From: Pseudoips prasinana
Taxonomy: Eukaryota > Arthropoda > Insecta > Lepidoptera > Nolidae
Direction: 5' to 3'
Assembly: GCA_951640165.1 (NCBI GenBank)
Contig: OX621237.1
Span: 7,750,001 to 7,814,000 of the forward strand
Length of the DNA: 64,000 nucleotides
Shown piece after piece: positions 51,500 to 62,405 of this stretch (position 1 is its first letter; each line of letters starts with the position of its first letter). The position numbers were made by a program, and so were the translations under genes. A model generated the notes under the pieces. That model saw only the letters and a list, made by a program, of their open reading frames with translations. It did not search any database and was not told the DNA's origin.

Positions 51500-53480
51500 A
51501 CAAGTATTTTTATAAGCTATTTATCTAGGTCTAGGCGGTTTGTTCCGACAACCAGGGTGGTGTTTGGGCTGCTCCGCACTCAGTTCAGCATGGACGAACA
51601 CCACGTGAGCAAATTAGCGTAGAACCAATTGATGCGCGCTCATGTGGACATAGCAAGGCTTAACCTTTATTTCACACCTGAGCTATAGATACCGTTAACC
51701 TTAATATTCAGTGGTTTTAAAATATGTAAATCTACAATTTTAAACCGACAGATAGAGACAACTCGTAAGAATATCTTAAAAGCGTTTCAATCACCTTAAA
51801 TGTCAACACTTTTCACGTCACTATCGTTTACTAAACTAGTAACTTTACTTTTACAAAATTAAATCTCATGAGAAATAATAAAAATGCTTTCAGTATTTTA
51901 AAACTCTTATACTCGTACAAATTGCAGTTTCATTACATGAATCTATATTATATCGCATGATCGCTAGTCGGCTAAGACTGTATTTACGTCAATCATTGCT
52001 GCGCCATTTCGCATGGAATGACGCAGCAATGAATGGTAAATTTGTTACATATTTTAAAAATACTTATTACTAACACTAATTTATAAGAAAATTGTTACTA
52101 ACTTTTTGGAAATTAATTTGGTCTGTAAATAAAGTCTTATTATTATTATTATATTACCTACACAGGAGTTTTGTTACCTACCTACCTTACCTATTCTTTA
52201 TTTCCTTTCCAAGACTGAATATTGCTCTGTAAGTTGTACAGTTAGCTGATAATAATACGATAGTTATCTAATTACTAAATTCCACTGCTTACCCTTCAGG
52301 AGCTTCTTCATAATCCAGCCGCACACAATTTCTACAGACAGAACTCTTTTCTGAGTAGGGTTTGTCGTCTGTACAATAATGCGCGCCAGGGAGTTGACCT
52401 TTTAAATTGTCTAAAAATATTTTACTTAAATAAATTAATAGTCATTGCCACTAACGTATTGCTGTTGATTATCAATTGTTAAAATATAGCAAATAAGTGA
52501 AAAATTATAAAAGTTTATAACGTAGGCATGCAACCTTAATAATGCTCAAGTAGCTTTAAGTTTTCTAAATTTAAAAGTAAAATAAAATAAGTCTCTGAAA
52601 ATGAAACTTATTGAAAGCCGTGCCAATAGAGAATGTGCGCAAAATGCTGGCAGCATTGCTGGGTCACAATACTAGGCTGTTAACGAAAGGAGGAGCAGCT
52701 GCGTAAATTTTGGCCAATTTTTTTTTTCTTTAATCATTTAAAGGGACTTTTACGCACAGCGTATGTCAGTCCCATCGTTTCCTAAACAATTGAATTTCAC
52801 AAAATATGGGCCATGAACTTGAACAAACCTATCGCATCATCACTATTTGGTTGGGATAGAATTTTGTGGCACATGCCCACATCGGTTCTGTTCAAGTTCA
52901 GGGACCTTATTAAATTATTTCTACTAGACTCATATCGAACACATTCCATCAATAAATGTTATAGGTCCTCGATACATCCACATTCCTCACAATTTTGGCC
53001 AATTGTGTCCACTGCCCTAATTTTTGATCCCAAAAGGCGCACATATGTAAGCTATCCATCTAATAAAAAGACTTGCACCACTTTCTCTCAGTTTTTTCAG
53101 CCACCGCGCCATTTTATTTGTTTGTACTTTTTATACGCTTTTTAATAAAAGTTTTGAGTAATAAGTTTCGAATAAATTCTCGTTAGATAAGAATATAAGA
53201 ATAGGTAATATTTCGATACCTATCTGTAATAAAGGATGATGAATGTTTTCTTGAAAATGTAAGAGACGAAGGTCAACTAAATTGCTCTCGAAGGAAAATT
53301 GTCGTAACTACATTACTAGGAGGTTAAATGTTATTCCCATCTTAGTTATTATAAAAAATATATAAGATAATGTTAACGTAATACAAAATACATACAATAA
53401 TATTTTTCTATACAAAACTGATGCTTGGTGCAGATGAATTATTTTTGCTATCTAACATGTTTCAACCTCCTGGCCGCTAA
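51500..53480. other. Possible intron or spacer; one unrecognised frame
   Basis: AT-rich. The plus frame 52813-53145 (110 codons, MNLNKPIASSLFGWDRILWH...) has no family I recognise and a mixed composition. A small hairpin (TCATTGCTGCG... at 51993-52032) is the only structure. Confidence 0.3.
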
Positions 53481-53488
53481 TCCCCGAC

Positions 53489-53539
53489 TTACATCATTCT
53501 TCTTCACATCGCATCAAGGTAAGATATATTATTATATTT
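53489..53539 (+). repeat. Duplicate of the exon end and splice donor from 51.4 kb
   Basis: 51 bp identical to 51387-51437 except one T/C change, covering the last coding bases, the GTAAGATA donor and 20 bp of intron. The ATG and acceptor are not included. Direct orientation, 2.1 kb apart. Confidence 0.8.
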
Positions 53540-54230
53540 CCTAAATTATAAAAAAATCTTAATTAATTCAAGATTATGCATAGTTAAGTATGATATATTG
53601 TATGCATGGTTTTTGAAATAAACAAATTTACAATAAACAGATTACATCGCGGACCAGTTACATCGTTTGTACGCAAAGGTCGTCAGAGATTGACTTTCAA
53701 TCTTTAGAAAAACCTGATTGTTAATTGCAGGGTGGGTGACAAACAAGTATTAAATTTTTTTTATTTTAGCAATTGAAAGAATTACAAAGGTAAATTCTAG
53801 CAAATACTAACCAACTCTGAAAAAACTAATAACTTTGCGCTTACATATTGTGCTGTACATATTTGTAGTGTACACGTTGGTTACAACAACTACTCTTATC
53901 TTATGGGTGCTTTTTGATATTTGACAACACAAAACGGCGTTGCGGTGATGCGCCGAGCGGCAACGTGAAATCAACACACTATGTATATTGGAGGCGGTCA
54001 TCTGTAGCGATTACTGGTCGGACATTATGTTCGTCCGAGTGGACGAAAGAAATTGTAATCGTAGGTGTTGTGAATTGGGTAGTGGTTTTCTGGCGAGCAT
54101 CTATAAAAAAACAAAGTCAAGATAGATTCACTATACCAAATATCTGAAAATATCGTAAAGAATCAAAATCCTGTGTGGATAACGTGAAATGAAATGAAAT
54201 AAAATAGAATATGAGAATATTATTTCTTTC

Positions 54231-54505
54231 TTAATTGCCAAGCTGAAGTGGCAGTGGGCAGGGCACATAGCTCGTAGGGCCGACGGCCGCTGGGGCAGAA
54301 AGGTTCTCGAGTGGCGACCACGAACCGGAAGACGCATCGTGGGCAGGCCCCCTACAAGATGGACCGATGATCTTGTGCGGGTCGCTGGAAATCGCTGGAT
54401 GCGGATAGCGCAAGACCGGCAATTGTGGAGATCTTTGGGGGAGGCCTTTGTCCAGCAGTAGACGTCTTTCGGCTGATATGATGATGATGATGATGATGAA
54501 TAGTA
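54231..54505 (+). mobile_element. RTE LINE, last 270 bp
   Basis: Reads [52 protein letters not shown] and [12 protein letters not shown], then the stop, 'cgtctttcggctgatatgat' and (GAT)n. It is closely related to 10232-10480 and lacks the frameshift seen there. An ATTTC-type LINE tail relic lies just upstream on the minus strand (54186-54205). The long minus-strand frame across this segment is a shadow. Confidence 0.85.
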
Positions 54506-55061
54506 GTAGTCACTTGGAGCAGCTGACAAAAAAAGAACATTTCAAAATAATCAAATAGGTATACGTAGGCTTAGTTTATTGTAGACATTTTCACGAAAAA
54601 TCTGTACTTATTTTTGTCTAACAGTCAAGTAGATAATTTAAGGAGGTTTATCGTATCGGAAAATCCTAGCGGAAAAATGAACTTGCAGGGGGCCATTTCT
54701 TGTTTGGACATCTGTCTTTTACATTCAGACCCTTGTATTACCGAAGTCTAAGGCCGACTTTCCTTCAGAGATATGCTAAGATGCGTAGCGAGAGATATGT
54801 GTTACCCGATAATGGAACCGTTCGAAATTTACAGCTTAGCTCAATTCAACTAACGAAAAGGGTTCAATAAAGCCAAGTTAACAGTGTTTTCTTTAAACAG
54901 TACGTGTCTAAAATAAATATAGATGTACCTATTATTATGTTAGGATGTTCGATTAACTATTTAATTCAAACATAAATGTACCATGTCGTGGAGGATAATC
55001 CGCAGTCTTTGGAATTTAGCATTTATTTCATATAGGGCAATTTACATATTTATTATAAAAG

Positions 55062-55150
55062 TTTTAATTACTGTAATGACACAGTTATTAAAACTTTTAA
55101 ATACTGTAATGACACAGTTATTAAAACTTTTAATAACTGAGTTAATATCA
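55062..55150 (+). repeat. Tandem repeat, 33-bp unit, about 2.5 copies
   Basis: Units start TTTTAATTACTGTAATGACA and end CAGTTATTAAAAC. Each unit is itself an imperfect palindrome. Because 33 is a multiple of three, a frame through it encodes repeated LLKLL.TVMTQ, which explains the small frame at 54983-55180. Confidence 0.8.
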
Positions 55151-55589
55151 GAGTTATTGCAAGTTTTTCGTAATTATTAGTTCACTGGCCAGAGAGGCCA
55201 GCAAAAGGTGCTTGCTAGTAGTGCTAGTGAGAGATTGTGTAATTCCTGGATACCAGGCAATATTCGTTTATAATCAACCATTATTACCTTCTAGAATAAC
55301 CATTATATACATAACACTAACGTATTCTGTAAGATTAATGTACTATATATATAATATGCTACAAGCTATGATTTTTAGCAATCAATTATTATTTTATTTT
55401 ATTTGGGCATATTTTTTTCTTTTGTTTTTTTGACTTCCTTTCATTTATTTTCAAACAAAATTAAAAAAAATGTAATACTGCCTAAATGATCGTTTTTATA
55501 ATTAACTACGATTTCATTTGTTACTTTTAGCATTTAAACATGCTATACTGACAACAAGTTCATCTTTCAATCAATTGTATATATTTTAA

Positions 55590-55712
55590 GTGTCCCACCC
55601 GGAATCGAACCAACGAACCACGGGGTATCCGGCCCCATATGCGTTAACCGCTCCGCTACTGCACCGTGGTTCCCAGACTCAAATTTATATAATCCATTCG
55701 CTATTTTTTAAC
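55590..55712 (-). mobile_element. SINE family D, copy 2
   Basis: Minus strand: 'gaatggattatataaatttg', 'agtctgggaaccacggtgca', 'gtagcggagcggttaacgca', a long arm 'ggggccggataccccg', the B box GGTTCGATTCCGGG and 'tgggacac'. It shows the uninterrupted form of the site hit by the RTE at 10.2 kb. Confidence 0.65.
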
Positions 55713-56329
55713 GCAATAATTATTATTGATTAAACAAATTAGGACCATAACGGAGGCATTAACAATCAATAACAATTTTTTAATACAAATCCGTTCACAA
55801 AAAATGGAGAAATCGGGTAACATACATATAAAAACAACATACAGTCGACTTCATAACCTCCTTCTTTTGAAATCGGTTAAAAAAGTTAAAATTAAACAAA
55901 ATAAACTAATCATCACTGTCTCAATTATAAATTTTCTTTTACAGTATGATCTTTATCCCTTATCCGCTTCCTCTTGACAAATCGATTCAATCAATCAAAT
56001 GACAGCCTGAAAACTTAATGGAAGCCCCAAATTTATTGGAGTACTGTATCAAGTTACAGATTAAAGACAACAAGACTACTGCGTCGAATATAAGCATTTA
56101 GCTTTGATTTCTACATTCCATTTTGTAACTTAATTTAACAGCATAAAGTCGATATTGCGTGTTTTGCGGAGAATTGGGATGTTAAGGTGAGTGCGTACTG
56201 TTATGGTCTACTCCAAGAATAAAAGATTCTCGGCTCATCCCTCTTATGAACCTCAGAATAAAATATTATTGTCTATTATTATATTGTATGAATACATTAT
56301 TTTTATAAGTTATATGGGCTGTCTTGTTT

Positions 56330-56405
56330 ATCTAGCGGTAGCTTCTTTAACCAGCTTTTACGGTTTTCAGTTTAAATCACGGGTCGGGCCAAAGATATAA
56401 TAATA
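56330..56405 (+). mobile_element. SINE family I head fragment
   Basis: 'cttgtttatctagcggtagc' and 'ttaaatcacgggtcgggcca' with 'aagatataataa' matches the head of the 50.1-50.5 kb copy, with A and B boxes both decayed. Confidence 0.5.
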
Positions 56406-56464
56406 AATTGTCTAAAAGAAATTGCTTAGTGCAATTGACCGCCCATTATACATTATATTCAGTA

Positions 56465-56785
56465 CTAGCTGTGCCCCGTGATTTTACCCGCGTTAAACTT
56501 TATAAATTATCACAGCTCCTCCCCGGAAGGTGATAGCGTGATAATATGTAGCCTATATGTTGACCCGATCTCTTAGTAATATTCATGCAAAACTTGAAGT
56601 AAATCTATGCAGTTATTTTTGAGTTTAGCCCGGACATACATACAGACCAACAGACACACTGACAAAAATTCTAAAATCTATATTTTTGGCTTCCATATCG
56701 ATTGTAGATCACGCCCCAAGTATCCTTTTAAAAAAAAATTCAATGTACAGTTTTGACTTTCCTACGAAAATGTCCCAATGTGTAT
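56465..56785 (-). mobile_element. Non-autonomous Helitron, second long copy
   Basis: The minus-strand 3' end is CACGGGGCACAGCTAG after the hairpin region. The interior is about 90% like 33568-33887 ('aaggtgatagcgtgataata', 'gagtttagcccggacataca', 'agatcacgccccaagtatcc'). The 5' TC end is not clear; the last 15 bp before 56785 diverge. Confidence 0.8.
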
Positions 56786-56879
56786 AATAAATCAATATTT
56801 TATTAAAGAGTGTTATTTGTTAATTTTTCTGGCAAGAACGTCTAAGTAGTAGCGCGGAAAATATGATCCTGCCCCTGAT

Positions 56880-57030
56880 TTTTCCAAACAATCCGTGTAC
56901 CTAAATATCTATATGTACCTAGAAATAATTATAAATTAATTATATATTACTACGAATATGTTCTGACTATATACAAGCGCTTTTTTAAAGTCTACGTGAA
57001 TAAAAACCTTTTTTATTTTATTTTATTGGA
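56880..57030 (+). mobile_element. Composite element E, tail only
   Basis: 'gtacctaaatatctatatgt', 'tatgttctgactatatacaa' and 'aaagtctacgtgaataaaaa' with the A/T tail, as at 8620-8745. Confidence 0.65.
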
Positions 57031-57129
57031 TTTTGAAAGCGATGGGATAGATTGATTAATTTAATTAAATTATATTGCTATCTCTGTTTTAGCTCTAGAA
57101 TACCAGAACATGATTTGTAAACAATAGTT

Positions 57130-57395
57130 GATTCGACGGCGCGGTGTGCGTGATTGGTAGACACTTAATGCCTTTCATGCCGCAGGTCGTGGGTTCGAAT
57201 CCCACCCAGGACAGATATTTATGTGTATTTACATGTTTGTTAGTACCGAGTCTGGGTGTAATTATCTATATAAGTATGTATTTACAAAAGAAAAGTAATA
57301 TATGTAGTACTATAGTTCTCAGGTTTCAATTGTACAAGCTCTGCTTAGTTTGGGATCAGATGGCTGTGTGTAAATAAAGTTCCAGGATATTATTT
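57130..57395 (+). mobile_element. SINE family A, variant head
   Basis: Head 'cgacggcgcggtgtgcgtga', B box GGGTTCGAATCCCACCC, body 'cgagtctgggtgtaattatc', tail 'caagctctgcttagtttggg'. The A-box region differs from the other copies ('gtgtgcgtgattggtagaca'). Confidence 0.85.
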
Positions 57396-57949
57396 TAATT
57401 GAGACCTTGGCTCTCTTTCATATATAATATAAGAACCTAACATATCGCTGAAAGTTGTTAATCTTCCAAACAAAATCAAATAAATAAGCCAACCTTTGTT
57501 AAATTCTTAAAACATATGGTAATTAAGATTTACCAACATCATCATTTCAGTTGAATGACGACCACTGGATAAAATCCTCCCCAAAACTTTTCCACCAAGG
57601 AGTTGTGTCCATAATTTGGAGGTATATGCCATCAATGAAATGTGGTGGTGAAATACTTTGCCGTCCGCCACATAGCAGTCAGCTACACACCAGGCAAAAT
57701 AAAGATTATATTCTAGTTATTGCTGTCGAAATGCAAAAAGTGCACTGTAAACAAATGAATGCGCAATAGCGCCTGAAATTAAGTCCATTCATTTAAAGTA
57801 AACTAGTAGGGCACTTCATTCGTTCAAAGAGCAGCCCGACTGGGGAAGTACATCCACCTTACAGAAGACATTCCTTAATAATAACATTAATAATTTTAAT
57901 GTTGTGTCTCATCGCGGTCGGGGTAGGGGTCAGCAACACTTGTTTGCTG

Positions 57950-58070
57950 ACTCTTAAAGGTCGACTACACTCCCGTGACTCTTTTGGTGTTGCGAGTGTC
58001 CATGGGCGACGGTGATCACTTACTATCAGGTGACCCACCTACTCGATCGTTGCCCTCTGATATAAAAAAA
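57950..58070 (+). mobile_element. Jockey/CR1-like LINE 3' UTR, diverged copy 3
   Basis: 'cttttggtgttgcgagtgtc', 'gcgacggtgatcacttacta' and 'tcaggtgacccacctactcg' parallel 'ctggcactgcgaatgtcc ... ggttaccgcttaccatcagg' at 48.25 kb, ending in an A run. Confidence 0.5.
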
Positions 58071-58440
58071 ACACTGTTACCTTTAAATACTGAATGTAGA
58101 TTTAATTTTTACAAATCGTACATGGTATCATATCATAAACGTGAGCACTTTAATAAAACCTACCTGCCACTTCCTACTTTTACACTCCACAATTTTCAGT
58201 TAAGCGCTAAAACATTTAAACTCTTTGAAAAAATGCGAGTGGGCGCGTCAGCTACGTACAAAAAAGGAACTCCTCGAAAGTGTGCGGAAACAAAATGTAA
58301 CAGCCCTAATTTTCATTAGCAGAAAACCCCGCGGGTTGAAAAAGTCGACATTAATTCGCCAGGGAATCCAGCAAACGATTAAATTACCACAAAAGGCGAG
58401 GATAGTCGAATGGCTGCTATAAAGTGATATTATGTTATGA
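58071..58440 (+). other. Unidentified reading frames
   Basis: Two overlapping plus frames (to 58319 and 58422) contain YLPLPTFTLHNFQLSAKTFK with FEKMRVG and, in the other frame, IQQTIKLPQKARIVEWLL. The composition is more protein-like than the surroundings, but I recognise no domain and no splice context. Possibly a decayed element protein. Confidence 0.2.
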
Positions 58441-58572
58441 TGCTGCCACTCAACCACTCAAATCTTAGCTATTAGGTCAAACGAGTCGTCAGTTTTATTA
58501 GCTGTTTGGTGCGTTTTACATCAAGAATTAAGGTCAGTATTTTTACAACCTTGGAAACTTGGGTCAAATACG

Positions 58573-58745
58573 TTGCACGTGTGGCGCAGCGGTTATGACA
58601 GTCGCCTCGTCAGTTCATGTCCCGGTTTCGATTCCCCACAGGTCAGGACAAGTATTTGTGTAGGTGTTCTGAGTCTGGATGTGCTTTGTGTCTGTCAATT
58701 ATATGTTTTTAAAGTACCCCGCAACAAACGGACAAATAAAAAATC
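58573..58745 (+). mobile_element. SINE family C
   Basis: Head 'gcacgtgtggcgcagcggtt', 'gacagtcgcctcgtc', B box 'ggtttcgattcccc', end 'tctgtcaattatatgttttt' and 'aaagtaccccgcaac'. Confidence 0.8.
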
Positions 58746-58875
58746 TTAATAAACCTAGTATTGCAAAAAGTGGCTGTCACATTATGGTTTTTAAGTTTGA
58801 AGAGAGGATTCAATTTTAACTTACGCCAGTAAAATATATATATTGCTTATAGTAAACATGATACAAACAGGCATA

Positions 58876-58912
58876 ATTGTCTTGGAATAAGTAACACTTA
58901 TTCCAAGACAAT
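58876..58912. repeat. Perfect 17-bp hairpin, loop AAC
   Basis: ATTGTCTTGGAATAAGT and its exact reverse complement around three bases. It has the same loop sequence as the hairpin at 43954-43994, though the arms are unrelated. Confidence 0.75.
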
Positions 58913-59263
58913 ATTTATATAACACTCGATTCAAACGATACAATATGATAAAATAATAAGTTCAAAGTCAGTGACGACCTCAATGTGCAAGCAGCCAACC
59001 AGCTACGGTACTGCACTGAATTAATTTAAGTGCAAATAAGTTTTTATCGGTGTTAAATTAGTTAAGAGTTAGATTGGTGGTTTTTCTTGGCTGCAATGAA
59101 ATAAACTGGTGGGATTGGGGATAGATTCAAAGTAGATAAATTTTTCATTTTTGATTCGTTTTACGATACGATATTATAATTGTGTAAGCTTATTTCAAAA
59201 AAATAATATTCCGCGTGGAATAAAAGTTTAATAACATTATTATATTTAAATTCATATCTATCA

Positions 59264-59345
59264 CACTGATATTATAAAGGCGAAAGTTTTTGAGTGTCTG
59301 AGCGTTTCTGTTTGTTACTTCTTTACGCAAAAACTATAAATTTAT
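59264..59345 (+). mobile_element. Helitron 5' end fragment
   Basis: 'tcacactgatattataaagg' and 'cgaaagtttttgagtgtctg' match the usual 5' terminus of lepidopteran Helitrons (compare the start of the 132-bp element at 17.9 kb on its minus strand). No 3' hairpin was found within the next kilobase. Confidence 0.55.
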
Positions 59346-59632
59346 GAATAAAAAATGTATGCAGATTTTTTTTACGTTAAAATTTGTTTCCTTGAGTTCT
59401 ACACATAATTTGTAAAACGCATTTAGGGTGATTCCTTTTCTTTCTTTTCACTTCAAACTTGGCTTTAGAGTTCACGTTAGTTTAAATCTTTATTGACTTT
59501 ATAAAAAAAAATGTTTTAATTATTTCGTTGTTAATAAATTCCGCTGTAATTTATAACGTCTAATCTAGGAGACTTCAAATCCAGTACTTAATTTTATTTA
59601 AGTAACGTATAAAATAAATTATTCCTCATTTA

Positions 59633-59714
59633 CACGTAATCTTGCCTCGCGCTACTTTACTTCAAGCAATTGCAATATTGCTTGAAGTAAAGTAGCGCGA
59701 GGCAAGATTACGTG
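59633..59714. repeat. Perfect 38-bp hairpin, 6-nt loop
   Basis: Arms CACGTAATCTTGCCTCGCGC... (59633-59670) and 59677-59714 pair without a mismatch. No target duplication was seen. It lies about 80 bp upstream of a CpG-dense patch. Confidence 0.85.
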
Positions 59715-59789
59715 GGACGATTTGACATACAAACTTTATTTACCTATATTGGCGAAGAAAATGCGTGTGAATAAAATATTACAGAGCAA

Positions 59790-59970
59790 TAATGACAATT
59801 TGGAGCGGTTTGTACGAGCGCAATGCAGTTATAGAAGTAGTAGTAAGAAGCTCTGCGTGAGGCGAAATCGCCAGACGCCCCGATAACGCTTTAGCGAAAG
59901 CACGGCTGGCGGTTACGCGCCATACGAATATCGCAGTTACATAAACGCGACTCGGTTTCGTTACGTGCAA
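59790..59970. promoter_or_regulatory. CpG-dense patch, possible promoter or TSS region
   Basis: About twenty CG dinucleotides in 180 bp within otherwise CpG-poor DNA (for example 'gcgtgaggcgaaatcgccag', 'cgccccgataacgctttagc', 'ggcggttacgcgccatacga'). It is followed by sequence without repeats. No TATA box or initiator can be assigned with confidence, and no downstream coding exon was recognised. It may instead be an old GC-rich element fragment. Confidence 0.25.
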
Positions 59971-59999
59971 CTGTGTTCTTTATTTGCAAGCAAGTGTAA

Positions 60000-61390
60000 T
60001 CGGGTACTGAAGTGAACTTGTTAACAATAACAGTTTTTTTTCAGTGCATTTTATGGAAAATGTGAAGGTTTGTGGATTTTTTTTCGGCTAAGTTTTAATT
60101 AGTTGGTAAGTTTATATTGAGAATTAATAAGATGCTACATGGTACTTCAATATTTATTTTCTTCATAGCAGTCTCAACGTACGGCACGTTTTTAAATCGA
60201 TGTGTTGGTATAATTCAAAAAGTTTTATCTCGACGTGTACATTTTTAAATAGTAACATTTTATTGAGTTACAATTGTCGGCTAATTTATAGGCCATATTT
60301 ATGATAATAATGTATTTCGTTTTCTCGAAAAGTGTCTAATTCATAGGCAGCAATTAGTTTTAAAAGGACGATTACCTAATGCAAATATTTTTACGTTTAT
60401 AAAATAACTATTCAAATTTGAAAGTTTAATTCCAAAAGTTTTACGTTTTACGTATGTAAGATATTCACAGTTTCAAAAAACTTTGTTCGGCTTAAAATTA
60501 TTATTATACGAAAGCAATAAATTAACCAAATTTCGTTAATTAATTTGAAAGTTTAAACATGGAAACACATGATATTATTTTTTTGACAGAAATAAACCTT
60601 AAGTACGTATATTTTCAATACGCATGTTAATTAATTTGTAATAAATCGTTAATTACACATTAATTATATTCTCGTAAGAAAAATAATTAATGTGTAATTA
60701 ATCATTTATCACAAATTAATTAACATGCAAATTGAAAAAGCCAATTAAAGCCTGATTTCCATTCTTAGATATAATATAAGGATTTCAAGAAAACCGTTCA
60801 AAATAAGAACTTACTCCTTCTCTATTAAGGGTATCTATTAAATGAATATCACGGGTAGCCATATTAGTCCTTTCACAAACCATAAACTTAGTAGTTTAAG
60901 TATAATACGAATGAAATTATTATATTGAGCCAGTAATATTTTTCAAAATGTATTAAATAAACTTTGTATCAAACAGGCGTACAATAACTACAATTTCAAA
61001 TGAGAAATTAATCGACTTAATAAATAAACAGACCGTAATGAAAATGTAAATTATTTTTTCTCAGATTTAAATGCATCGTTGATCTAACAGAGATGGCTTA
61101 GTTAACCTGAGATAATAAGTATTGCTAGATTTTTTTTGCCTAGATATTTCCCGTAAACCTGAATTTTAAAAGTTGAAGATAGGATATGCCCGTGCCCCAT
61201 ACCCATAAGAAGCCCACAGTTGCACCTAACGTAATTTCTCTTCCATAATAGTAGTTTAGACTTTGAGGTTTACCACCGTAACATAAAAATGGTCAATAGT
61301 ACTACAGCAGTACATAATGGTGCTTCCATATATCTGAATTAATTTACTAAAGTATAAAAGACATATATGCCTAACCACTACTAGACGAAA
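60000..61390. other. AT-rich stretch with one inverted repeat
   Basis: Contains the 60622-60728 inverted repeat described separately; otherwise no frames or repeats recognised. Confidence 0.35.
60622..60728. repeat. Inverted repeat, 46-bp arms
   Basis: GCATGTTAATTAATTTGTAA... pairs with ...AAATTAATTAACATGC with about three mismatches and a 15-nt loop. Entirely AT-rich. Confidence 0.7.
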
Positions 61391-61529
61391 CACACAGCCA
61401 TCTGATCCAATACTAAGCAGAGCTTGTACTATGGAAACCAGATAACTGTTATATTAAATATACTATTTTTTTTTTGTAAATACATACTTATATATAACTA
61501 ATAATAATATAATTTTAATAATAATAATA

Positions 61530-62325
61530 TATAGGGACAATGTCACACAAATCACCCTAGCTCCAAAGTAAGCTTGTACTATGGGTACCAGGCAGAACTT
61601 ACATCTATTTGAAAAAAGAAGTGACGTTCATAATCTAAACACTAGAAACAAACATAAGTTGTGTTCTCAATACCATCGTCTTCATAAAGTACATCGATCT
61701 TTTGTTGGGCTAGGCCCTCAATTTTATAATAAAATACCAACGCATGTAATTCAAATGCCTCTAGACAAATTTAAGTTGGAGATAAAAAAATGTTTATTGA
61801 AAAAAGCATATTATACAATCAAAGAATGTATTGACGACAAAACCCCTTGGTAGCTTAATTAGAGCTTGCAATGGACAGATAAATTACATTTACAAATATT
61901 TTTAATTTATAAAAATATTTTTATAGTTATTATATTTTTGTATTTATATAACCCATTTCTATTTTTTTCTATTGTTATCTTGACATGTTTGTAATTAAAT
62001 TTGACGTGTAATTTCATTTTTAATTTCATTTGACATGTTTGTAATTTAATTTGGTATGTAGTTTAATTATATTGTATTTTGTTTTCTATTGACGTGCATA
62101 AGTGTATGTAATGTACCTAAGTGCAATAAATATTTTTGACTTTTGACTTTTGATATATACATACATATATACATAATTAAATACTTAAATACATAGAAAA
62201 CATACATGACTCAGAAACAAATATTCGTGCTCATCACACAAATATTTGGGCTTACCGGGATTCACATCCAGGACCACCAGCTTCGTAGGTAGGAGCACTA
62301 CCAACTAGGCTACGGTGACCCTACT
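61530..62325 (-). mobile_element. SINE family B interrupted by a LINE
   Basis: Tail 61530-61604 ('gggacaatgtcacacaaatc', 'cttgtactatgggtaccagg'). The body and head resume at about 62157 ('tacatacatatatacataat', 'catgactcagaaacaaatat') and end 'caactaggctacggtgacc'. Confidence 0.85.
61605..62156 (+). pseudogene. Jockey/CR1-like LINE 3' end nested in SINE B
   Basis: Coding part HLFEKRSDVHNLNTRNKHKL, FVGLGPQFYNKIPTHVIQMP and FKLEIKKCLLKKAYYTIKEC to the stop at 61853 is the C-terminal tail region of these LINE proteins. About 300 bp of 3' UTR follows, ending GTGCAATAAATATTTTTGAC with a repeated TTTTGAC tail. The RT catalytic domain is missing. Innermost of three nested insertions. Confidence 0.8.
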
Positions 62326-62405
62326 ACGGTGAACCCAGACTCAGAACAAACAGACATGACCTGTGGCGTGAAAGGCAAGCATTTACCAACCACGCTAACC
62401 GGCAA

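Larger units (their letters stand above)
61391..62405 (-). mobile_element. SINE family A interrupted by SINE B
   Basis: Tail and body at 61391-61497 ('gccatctgatccaatactaa', 'aatacatacttatatataac'). The body and head resume at about 62335 ('aacccagactcagaacaaac', 'gaaaggcaagcatttaccaa') and end with 'ccaaccacgctaaccggc'. Confidence 0.75.

Noticed and set aside
54131..54529. 132-codon minus-strand frame with a Ser/Tyr-rich start
   Set aside because: It is the complement of the RTE LINE end; the serine run is the (GAT)n tail read backwards.
57130..57215. tRNA gene at the variant family A head
   Set aside because: The B box is perfect, but the acceptor stem does not pair and the SINE A body and tail follow.
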